Shown here one piece after another: positions 57,905-64,000 of a stretch of 64,000 nt of DNA (position 1 is its first letter; every line of letters begins with the position of its first letter). The stretch lies in contig NZ_FZOR01000039.1 in NCBI RefSeq assembly GCF_900188445.1, positions 1-64,000 of the forward strand. The letters are read 5' to 3'. The position numbers and the translations under genes are program-made. This DNA is from Actinomadura meyerae (lineage in GTDB: Bacteria; Actinomycetota; Actinomycetes; Streptosporangiales; Streptosporangiaceae). Below the pieces are notes generated by a model. It ran no database searches. It saw nothing but the letters and a program-made list of their open reading frames with translations, and was not told where the DNA came from.

Positions 57905-59668
57905 GTGACGACACGCAGAAGGTTCCTCCGAGACGCGGGCGTGGTGGGCGCCGCCACCGCGGGCGCGATGGCCATGGGGCCGGTCCCCGCGAAGGCCGCC
58001 GCCGGGCGGCGGGTCGCCGTCCTCGGCGCCGGCGTGGCCGGTCTCACCGCGGCGCACGAGCTGATCGAGCGCGGCTTCGAGGTCGAGGTCTACGAGCGCA
58101 CCGCCCTCGGCGGCAAGGCGCGCAGCATCTTCCCGCCGGGCACCGGCACGGGCGGCCGGCTCGACCTCCCCGGCGAGCACGGGTTCCGCTTCTTCCCCGG
58201 GTTCTACTTCAACCTCACCGACACCATGCGGCGCACGCCGTTCCCCGGGAACTCCAAGGGGACCTGGAACAACCTGGTCCGCGCCGACGCGTACATGATG
58301 TCGCGGCAGGGACGGCCCGACCTCACGATCCCGTTCCCGTTCCCGCTGCCCCCGGGGTCGCGGATCTACGACACCGCCAGCTTCCTCGCCACGATCACCT
58401 CCGGGCTCCAGACGATCGCCCGGCTGTCGCTGACCGAGGCCGCGTTCGCCGCGGAGAAGCTCCTCGTCTACGTCACCAGCTGCGACGAGCGCAAGCTCGG
58501 CCAGTGGGAGAACATCACCTGGGCCGACTACATCCGCGCCGGCTGGTTCTCCGACGAGTACAACAAGTTCATCGCCGACGGCACGATCCGCAACCTCGCC
58601 GCCACCAAGTCCAAGGACGCGAGCACCCACTCGATCGCGATGGTCGGCGAGGCCACCGTGTGGAGCATCCTCGGGCTCGGCAACGAGCCCGGCGGGTCGG
58701 TCGACCGGGTGCTCAACGGCTCCTCGTCCGAGATGTGGCTCGACCCGTGGATCGCGCACCTGCGCGACCTCGGCGTCAAGTTCAACGTCGGGTACGAGGT
58801 CACCTCACTGGGCGTCTCGGGCGGGCGGATCACGTCCGCCGGAGTCAAGGGCAAGTCGCCGATCTCCGCCGACTGGTTCGTGGTCGCCATGCCCTGCGAG
58901 CGGGTCACCGGCCTGCTGAGCGACGCCGTGCTGAGCGCCGACCCGTCGCTGGCGGGGATCAAGGGGCTGCGCACCGACTGGATGACCGGCCTGCAGTTCT
59001 TCCTCAAGAAGAAGCTGCCGCTGGCCGCCGGCCACGTGAACTACGGCGACTCGTCGTGGGCGGTCACGTCCATCAGCCAGGAGCAGTTCTGGAAGCGGGA
59101 CTTCTCCACCTACGGGGACGGCACCGTCCAGGACTGCCTGTCCTCGATCATCTCCGACTGGTTCACCCCGGGCACCTTCAACAGGAAGCGGGCGACCGAC
59201 TGCCTGCCGAACGAGATCGCCGCGGAGACCTGGCGGCAGATCAAGGCCCACCTCAACGACACCGGGGTGCAGGTCACCGACGCCGACCTGCACTCCTGGT
59301 TCCTCGACCCGGCGATCGTCCCGAACGGCAAGGGCGGCGTCACCAACGACACCCCGCTGTTCATCCAGCAGCCGGGGTCGTGGAAGCTGCGCCCGAGCTC
59401 CAAGACGAAGATCCCGAACCTGTTCCTCGCGGGGGACTGGGTGAAGACGCCGATCAACGTCACCACGATGGAGGGCGCCAACCAGGGCGGCCGGCAGGCC
59501 GTCAACGCGCTGCTGGACGCGGCGGGCTCCAACGCGAGCCGGTGTGACGTCCACGAGCTCTACGAGCAGCCGCTCTGGACGCCGTTCAAGGCCAACGACA
59601 AGATCCGGTACGCGCTGGGGCTGCCGCACCAGTTCGACATCCTCGACCCGCGCTGGCCCCGGCGGTGA
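57905..59668 (+). CDS. Tat-exported phytoene-desaturase-like FAD oxidoreductase
   Basis: This 587-residue flavoprotein starts TTRRRFLRDAGVVGAATAGA, a twin-arginine signal with a cleavage site near AKAAA. The FAD motif follows (VAVLGAGVAGLTAAHELIERG; acidic EVYER), then GGKARS and GEHGFRFFPGFYFNL, as in phytoene desaturase/hydroxysqualene dehydroxylase relatives. The C-terminal NLFLAGDWVKTPINVTTMEGANQGG matches the family FAD-closing segment. The function is probably oxidation or desaturation of a lipid-like substrate outside the membrane, but the substrate is unknown. GTG start with GGGAGG five bases upstream. It is convergent with a PucR-type regulator. Confidence 0.88.
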   Translation: MTTRRRFLRDAGVVGAATAGAMAMGPVPAKAAAGRRVAVLGAGVAGLTAAHELIERGFEVEVYERTALGGKARSIFPPGTGTGGRLDLPGEHGFRFFPGFYFNLTDTMRRTPFPGNSKGTWNNLVRADAYMMSRQGRPDLTIPFPFPLPPGSRIYDTASFLATITSGLQTIARLSLTEAAFAAEKLLVYVTSCDERKLGQWENITWADYIRAGWFSDEYNKFIADGTIRNLAATKSKDASTHSIAMVGEATVWSILGLGNEPGGSVDRVLNGSSSEMWLDPWIAHLRDLGVKFNVGYEVTSLGVSGGRITSAGVKGKSPISADWFVVAMPCERVTGLLSDAVLSADPSLAGIKGLRTDWMTGLQFFLKKKLPLAAGHVNYGDSSWAVTSISQEQFWKRDFSTYGDGTVQDCLSSIISDWFTPGTFNRKRATDCLPNEIAAETWRQIKAHLNDTGVQVTDADLHSWFLDPAIVPNGKGGVTNDTPLFIQQPGSWKLRPSSKTKIPNLFLAGDWVKTPINVTTMEGANQGGRQAVNALLDAAGSNASRCDVHELYEQPLWTPFKANDKIRYALGLPHQFDILDPRWPRR

Positions 59669-59702
59669 GCCCTCGGGCCGCGCCCCACTGGTGCGGGTCG
59701 CG

Positions 59703-60986
59703 CTAATACAGGGACCGGCGGGCGACCAGCGCCGCGTTCAGTAGCTGCAGTTCGCTCGGCCGGGCCGGGTCGAGCCCGGTCAGCGCGCTGATCCGGCGGA
59801 CGCGGTAGGCCACCGTGTTCGGGTGGACGTGCAGCGCCGCGCCCGTCGCCCGCCGGTCCAGGTCGCACTCCAGGTACCGCTCCAGCGTGCGCAGCAGCTC
59901 CGGCTTGCGGTCGAGCGGCGCCAGCAGGGCGGCGAGCCCGGGGAGCGCGCCGCTCGGCCGGCTCAGCTGGTAGTCGAGCAGGACGTCCGCGAGCCGGTAC
60001 AGGCCGGGCGGGCGGCCCGCCCGGCGGACCAGGTCCATCACCTCGGCGGTCCGCATGGCGGCGGCGGGGACCCCGGTGGGGCCGGTGATCTCCGCCGCCG
60101 CCGTGACGTCGGTGTCGGCGGCCTTCGCGGCCCGCGCCACCAGGTCGCGCAGGGCGTCCCAGCCGGCCGAGAACGGCAGCAGGGCCGTCCCGCCCGCGCT
60201 GTCCAGGGCGGTGAGCGCGGGCTCGTCGGCGACCTCGTCCAGCACCGTCCGGATCCGGCGGATCTTGCGCCGGGCCGCGATCCGGGCGCGCTGGCCCGGG
60301 CCCGCCTCGTCCGGGTGCGGCGCGAACGCCAGCGTCAGCACCGCGTAGCGGCGCGCCGGGCGGTGCCCGGCGGTGTCCCCGCCGAGCAGCGCCGTCATCA
60401 GCGCGTGCCGCCCGCCGTGCTCCTGGCTGTCGATGATCTGCCGGACCTCCAGGTAGGCCGAGCTGACCGCGGAGATCAGCAGCCGCTGGAAGTGCAGGAA
60501 GTAGCCGAGCGCCTCCTGGAGGTCGGGCAGGTCGGACGGCCGCGCCCCGGCGGTCAGCTCCTCCCAGGCCATCGCCGCGCCGATCTGGTAGGCGCTGAGG
60601 ATGGCGTCCAGCGGCACCTCCTCCTCCGCCCGCTGCGCGGCCGAGTCGCGCTGCCCGCCGAACTCCTCCGGCACGGCGGGGCGGCGGCGCTCCAGCACGT
60701 CCGCGAACTGCCGGAGGCTGTGCTGGACGATCCCCGCGATGTCCCCGGCGACCTCCTCCTGCGGCAGCTCCGCGTAGACGGGCAGCTCGGCGAGCAGCCG
60801 CGCGACGACGCGCCGGGTCAGCCGCGGGGTGCGGGCCCGCAGATGCGCCGCCATCGGCCGCCCCGCCACGCACAGCGCCGTGCCGTCCCGCGCCGTGCCG
60901 TCCCGCGCCGTGCCGTCCCGCGCCGTGCCGTCCCGCGTCGTGCCGTCCCGGGCCGTGCCGCCCCGCGTCGTGTTGTCCCGCGTCAC
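59703..60986 (-). CDS. PucR-type regulator with repeat-encoded N-terminus
   Basis: This 427-residue regulator has the C-terminal PucR helix-turn-helix (ATGALHVHPNTVAYRVRRIS; a D-rich LECDLDRRA before it) and a central region typical of GGDEF-like/CdaR proteins. The N-terminal RsbRD-like segment (TRRVVARLLAELPVY, LRQFADVLERRR, AILSAYQIGAAMAWEEL) lies at about 45-150. Residues 3-37 are a simple repeat, TARDG or close variants seven times, encoded by 15-bp units. The GTG at 60986 has GGGAG six bases upstream, so the repeat seems to be translated; a start nearer MAAHLRARTPRL would omit it. Its targets may include the convergent flavoprotein gene. Confidence 0.86.
   Translation of the reverse strand: MTRDNTTRGGTARDGTTRDGTARDGTARDGTARDGTALCVAGRPMAAHLRARTPRLTRRVVARLLAELPVYAELPQEEVAGDIAGIVQHSLRQFADVLERRRPAVPEEFGGQRDSAAQRAEEEVPLDAILSAYQIGAAMAWEELTAGARPSDLPDLQEALGYFLHFQRLLISAVSSAYLEVRQIIDSQEHGGRHALMTALLGGDTAGHRPARRYAVLTLAFAPHPDEAGPGQRARIAARRKIRRIRTVLDEVADEPALTALDSAGGTALLPFSAGWDALRDLVARAAKAADTDVTAAAEITGPTGVPAAAMRTAEVMDLVRRAGRPPGLYRLADVLLDYQLSRPSGALPGLAALLAPLDRKPELLRTLERYLECDLDRRATGAALHVHPNTVAYRVRRISALTGLDPARPSELQLLNAALVARRSLY
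60877..60981 (-). repeat. Seven 15-bp tandem repeats at the start of the regulator gene
   Basis: Seven units based on GCCGTGCCGTCCCGC (plus strand) cover 105 bp directly after the start of the PucR-type gene. Units 2-4 are exact copies of unit 1 and the last three have 1-3 changes. They encode the TARDG array. The unit preserves frame, so copy number could vary without loss of the protein. Confidence 0.92.
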
Positions 60987-61082
60987 AACGGCTCCCGCAA
61001 GAGTCTGTTTTCACGCCAATTGAACGGACTGTCCAGATTCTGGACGATCACGGCGACATCGTCCATGACGCCGGGAGTTGGC

Positions 61083-61928
61083 ATGAAGCGTCTGTTGCAC
61101 GGCATGGTCGGCGCGCTCGTCATCGCGGGCACGGCCCTCGTCGCATCCCCCGCCCAGGCGGCCGCGGTGGAGTACGTCGCCCTGGGCGACTCGATGGCCT
61201 CGGGGCCGCTCATCCCCGACATCACCGGCCCGATCGGGTGCGGGCGGTCCACCCACAACTACCCGCACGAGCTCGCCAGGGCGCTGGGCGCGAACCTCCG
61301 CGACGTCACCTGCAGCGGCGCGAAGAGCAGGCACATGACCGAGTCGCAGAGCACGAGCGTCGCGGGCGTAGACACCGGCACCGTCCCGCCCCAGTTCGAC
61401 GCGCTGACGGCCTCCACCACCCTTGTCACCCTCACCATCGGTGGCAACGACGTCGGCCTGGTCGGCGTCGCCCAGGACTGCATCAACCTCGACCCCACCG
61501 CCACCCCCTGCAAGGGCGAGTTCGAGGCCGAGGTCGCGCAGCGCACGCAGGACCTGGGCCCGCGCCTCAGCGCCGTCCTGGACGGCATCCGCGCCCGCTC
61601 CCCGCAGGCCCGGATCGTCGTGACCGGCTACGGCCTCTACATCAAGCCGAACGGCTGCTGGCCCCTCCAGCCCGTCCTGCCGACCGACGCCAACTTCCTC
61701 CAGGGCGCCGTCAACGCCATGAACGATGTCATCCGCACTCAGGCGAACGCCCACGGCGCGACCTACATCGACCTGGTCACGCCCAGCGTCGGCCACGACG
61801 GGTGCCAGTCCGCGTCCAAGCGGTGGGTGGAGGGCTACGTCCCCCTCAACCCGGCCGCCCCGCTCCACCCGAACGCCAGGGGTGAGGCCGCCTACGCCTC
61901 CATCATCGGCAACGCCCTCAACGCCTGA
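61083..61928 (+). CDS. Secreted SGNH-hydrolase lipase
   Basis: This 281-residue exported esterase/lipase has a signal peptide (MKRLLHGMVGALVIAGTALV, cleavage near AQA). It shows the four SGNH blocks: catalytic Ser in VALGDSMASG, Gly in the C-S-G-A segment, Asn in TIGGNDVGL, and the Asp/His end in PLHPNARGEAAYA. Six cysteines (IGCGRS, VTCSG, DCIN, PCKG, NGCWP, DGCQS) suggest three disulfides, as in the Streptomyces SGNH lipases. The ATG has GGGAG five bases upstream. It is followed by a strong terminator and is divergent from the PucR-type gene. Confidence 0.93.
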   Translation: MKRLLHGMVGALVIAGTALVASPAQAAAVEYVALGDSMASGPLIPDITGPIGCGRSTHNYPHELARALGANLRDVTCSGAKSRHMTESQSTSVAGVDTGTVPPQFDALTASTTLVTLTIGGNDVGLVGVAQDCINLDPTATPCKGEFEAEVAQRTQDLGPRLSAVLDGIRARSPQARIVVTGYGLYIKPNGCWPLQPVLPTDANFLQGAVNAMNDVIRTQANAHGATYIDLVTPSVGHDGCQSASKRWVEGYVPLNPAAPLHPNARGEAAYASIIGNALNA

Positions 61929-61939
61929 CTCGGAACGTC

Positions 61940-61969
61940 CGGCCGGCCAGGTCCCTCCCTGGCCGGCCG
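61940..61969 (+). terminator. Hairpin terminator after SGNH lipase gene
   Basis: A perfect 12-bp stem (CGGCCGGCCAGG at 61940-61951 with 61958-61969) and a 6-nt loop lie 11 bp after the lipase stop. Confidence 0.85.
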
Positions 61970-62082
61970 TTCGCGTTCACCGGCCGGGGCGGTCTCCGCC
62001 AGGGGGTGAACGCCCGCTGTGCCATCATCGTCGCGAGGTTCGCCGCCCGGCCGCGGGGCCCGGCGGCCGATGGAGGGCCGAC

Positions 62083-62895
62083 ATGAACGACGCGATCACG
62101 AACGACGCGATGCGGGCCAACACCGCCGCCTACGAGCAGACGATCCGCTCCTCCCTCGCGCTGGCCGCGACGCTCGGCGACGACGACTGGGACCGCCCCA
62201 CCGACTGCCCCGGCTGGACGGTCAAGGACCAGTTCTCCCACATGGTCGGCGTCGAGCTGAGCCTGCTCGGCGAACCCGCGCCCGAGATCGAGGTCCCCGA
62301 GTTCGAGCACGTCCACGGCGACTTCGCCCGGGTCCTGGAGGCACAGGTCCACGTGCGGCGCCCGGTGCCGGGCCCGGCCGTGGCGGAGGAGCTGGCGGAC
62401 GCCCTCGACCGCCGCCTGGCCGAGCTGCCGTCGAAGGACCCCGACCGCATCGTCATGTGCCCGGACGGCCAGGAGGGCCCGTACTCCCGCTTCATGGAGT
62501 TCCGGGCCATGGACTGCTGGACGCACGAGCAGGACGTCCGCCGCGCGACCGGCCGTCCCGGCAACCTCGACGCCCCGGCGGCGCGCTGCTTCTGGGACCT
62601 GCTCAGCGCCGCCCTGCCGTTCCTGCTCGCCCGCCGCGCGAAGGCGGCGCCGGGGGAGTCCGTCGCGCTCGCGATCTCCGGGCCGCCCGACTTCCAGGTG
62701 GCCGTCGAGGTCGGCGCGGACGGCCGCGGCGCCTGGGCGTCGCCCGACTCGCCCACCGCCGAGCTGGCCATGGACTGGGAGAGCTACGTCCGGCTGACGG
62801 CGGGACGCTGCGCCCCCGGCGACGCCTCCGTGACCGTCTCGGGAGACCGCGACCTGGCCGCCCGCGTGCTGGCCGTCATGGCCGTCACCCCCTGA
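62083..62895 (+). CDS. Maleylpyruvate-isomerase-fold mycothiol-dependent enzyme
   Basis: This 270-residue protein is of the DinB-like MDMPI family found in actinobacteria. The signature DRPTDCPGWTVKDQFSHMVGVE sits at about residues 36-57, with the metal-ligand His in FSHMVG. A second region, FRAMDCWTHEQDVRRATG, holds the conserved H-E-x-D. The C-terminal domain (about 170-270) is the MDMPI C domain. Members use mycothiol for isomerisation or related reactions, but most are uncharacterised. ATG with GGAGGG five bases upstream. Confidence 0.9.
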   Translation: MNDAITNDAMRANTAAYEQTIRSSLALAATLGDDDWDRPTDCPGWTVKDQFSHMVGVELSLLGEPAPEIEVPEFEHVHGDFARVLEAQVHVRRPVPGPAVAEELADALDRRLAELPSKDPDRIVMCPDGQEGPYSRFMEFRAMDCWTHEQDVRRATGRPGNLDAPAARCFWDLLSAALPFLLARRAKAAPGESVALAISGPPDFQVAVEVGADGRGAWASPDSPTAELAMDWESYVRLTAGRCAPGDASVTVSGDRDLAARVLAVMAVTP

Positions 62896-63057
62896 CGCCC
62901 CTCTGGACGCGGCCCCCGCGGGCGCTTCCCCCCAGGCCCCCCGCGCGTCCGGCTTCGGCCGGAATCCCGCTCGGTTTTTCGCCGGGAGCCCTGTGATCTC
63001 CGCTGGTCAGCGTGCCATGATGCGACGATCATCATTTGGAACGTTCCGGGGGGTTTC

Positions 63058-63951
63058 ATGACGGAGGTCCACCACTTCTCCTACGGCCTGGTCACACCCG
63101 TGGCCGCCTATCTCATGTCCTTCGTCGGCTCGCTGCTCGGGCTGCTGTGCACCGCGCGGGCGCGGGCCACGACCGGCCGCTCGCGGGCGTCGTGGCTCGG
63201 CCTGGCGGCGCTGGCGATCGGCGGCACCGGGATCTGGGTCATGCACTTCATCGCGATGCTCGGCTTCAGCATCCCGAACACCGAGATCCGCTACGACGTG
63301 CCGCTCACCCTGCTGAGCTGCGCCACCGCGATCGTGGTCGTCGCGATCGGGCTGTTCATCGTCGGCTTCGCGGGGGACGGCGTGCCCGCGATCGTCACGG
63401 GCGGCGTGCTCACCGGCATCGGCGTCGCGAGCATGCACTACACCGGCATGACGGCGATGAAGATGGGCGGCGAGATCGGCTACCAGCCCGCCCTGGTCGC
63501 GCTGTCGGTGGTGATCGCACTGGTCGCGGCCACGGCGGCGCTGTGGTTCGCGCTCAAGGTCCGCGGCCTGCTGCCGACCGCCGGCGCCGCGCTGATCATG
63601 GGCGTGGCGGTGACCGGCATGCACTACACCGGCATGGCCGCCATGCGCGTCACGCTGCACGAGCACGCGCACGGCGCCCCCTCGGGCGGCGTCGAGCCGA
63701 CCGACTTCCTGCTCCCGCTCGTCGGCGGCGTCGGCGCGGTCGCGACGATCCTGCTGGTGATCATCGCGATGGCGCCCAGCGAGGACGAGATGCGCGTCGA
63801 GGCCCAGCTCCAGGAGCGCCTGGCGGCCCGCCGCGACCGCCCGCAGCCGTCCGCCCCCGCGAGCCCCGGCGGGCCCACCGGTTCCGCGGACGCCGCCGGG
63901 CGGGGCCGCACCGCCGGCGAATGGTTCGGCGGCGGCACCCCCCGCCCCTGA
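63058..63951 (+). CDS. MHYT-domain membrane sensor protein
   Basis: This is a 297-residue integral membrane protein with seven helices and three MHYT-type motifs: WVMHFIAM, SMHYTGMTAM and GMHYTGMAAM. The His/Met residues are thought to bind copper, sensing O2, CO or NO. In many bacteria the domain is fused to GGDEF/EAL output domains; here only a 65-residue cytoplasmic tail (SEDEMRVEAQLQERLAARRD, then Pro/Gly-rich) follows, so a partner protein would be needed. A GGGGGG run lies four bases before the ATG. Confidence 0.92.
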   Translation: MTEVHHFSYGLVTPVAAYLMSFVGSLLGLLCTARARATTGRSRASWLGLAALAIGGTGIWVMHFIAMLGFSIPNTEIRYDVPLTLLSCATAIVVVAIGLFIVGFAGDGVPAIVTGGVLTGIGVASMHYTGMTAMKMGGEIGYQPALVALSVVIALVAATAALWFALKVRGLLPTAGAALIMGVAVTGMHYTGMAAMRVTLHEHAHGAPSGGVEPTDFLLPLVGGVGAVATILLVIIAMAPSEDEMRVEAQLQERLAARRDRPQPSAPASPGGPTGSADAAGRGRTAGEWFGGGTPRP

Positions 63952-63964
63952 CCCGGCCGCGGGC

Positions 63965-64000
63965 TCAGCCGAGGAGCCCGAGGTACTGCGCGAGGCGTCC
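63965..64000 (-). CDS. C-terminal end of a gene leaving the window
   Basis: Eleven codons and a TGA on the minus strand read GRLAQYLGLLG, running off the right edge without a stop. Good third-position G/C and the gap to the MHYT gene fit the 3' end of a gene, but no family can be named from so few residues. Confidence 0.4.
   Translation of the reverse strand, partial: GRLAQYLGLLG

Noticed and set aside
60877..60981. CRISPR-like or insertion-element end repeats
   Set aside because: Contiguous 15-bp units with no spacers, inside the start of a coding region.

Overview
The window is from a very high-GC actinobacterium. Support comes from strong third-position G/C bias, frequent GTG starts, GGAGG-type ribosome sites, and several TANNNT boxes lying 7-8 nt before a start codon (leaderless-type promoters). 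Typical actinobacterial genes include a bifunctional geosmin synthase, a conservon (CvnA/C/D), an MmyB-type XRE regulator, a mycothiol-dependent maleylpyruvate-isomerase-fold protein, a DUF2637 protein and family 2B encapsulins. A Thermomonosporaceae/Streptosporangiales-like host (for example Actinomadura) is my guess, not proven. No rRNA, tRNA, CRISPR array or insertion sequence was recognised.

Layout. 1-775: no convincing gene, AT-richer left edge. 0.8-8.6 kb: small membrane protein, two-component pair, a DedA protein cut short by an in-frame stop, a PucR regulator divergent from a DadA-like FAD oxidase, a DUF2637 protein, a hemerythrin-like protein. 8.7-13.8 kb: lpdA, an acidic membrane protein, an MHS-type MFS symporter, a 34-residue membrane peptide, an unknown protein. 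13.9-18.05 kb: the most striking locus, two cyclic-nucleotide-domain (family 2B) encapsulin shell genes overlapping by 4 bp and followed 17 bp later by a trans-isoprenyl diphosphate synthase, a predicted two-component nanocompartment with an isoprenoid enzyme as cargo. 18.07-24.95 kb: a transmembrane Ser/Thr kinase, an orphan solute-binding lipoprotein and a conservon that lacks the roadblock (CvnB) gene. 25-29 kb: galT, a beta-propeller protein, an aldo/keto reductase divergent from an XRE regulator.

29-40.6 kb: a catabolic regulon. A seven-gene minus-strand operon (NitT/TauT-like ABC transporter, Gfo/Idh/MocA dehydrogenase, DUF993 aldolase-like protein, sugar phosphate isomerase-like protein, APC-type permease) is divergent from a LacI regulator. 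A secreted sorbosone-dehydrogenase/DUF1080 fusion and a secreted LamG protein follow on the same strand. Both transcription units are preceded by the same tandem GAAAGCGCTTTC operator, so the LacI protein probably controls all nine genes. The gene set suggests uptake and oxidation of a glycoside-like compound, perhaps through 3-keto sugars (inference).

40.6-64 kb: a 41-residue ORF, a NADAR glycosidase, a DUF4267 protein, an ECF sigma factor with its membrane partner, a large nSTAND/WD40 membrane ATPase with 14 propeller blades, geosmin synthase, a holin-like protein, a three-subunit PaoABC/xanthine-dehydrogenase-type molybdenum hydroxylase, a lactate permease, DUF2630, a STAS protein without a phosphorylatable serine, an acetate-transporter-family protein, a small zinc-finger-like protein, a Tat-exported phytoene-desaturase-like flavoprotein, a second PucR-type regulator with a repeat-encoded N-terminus, a secreted SGNH lipase, a mycothiol-dependent enzyme, a MHYT sensor protein and the last codons of a gene that leaves the window on the minus strand.
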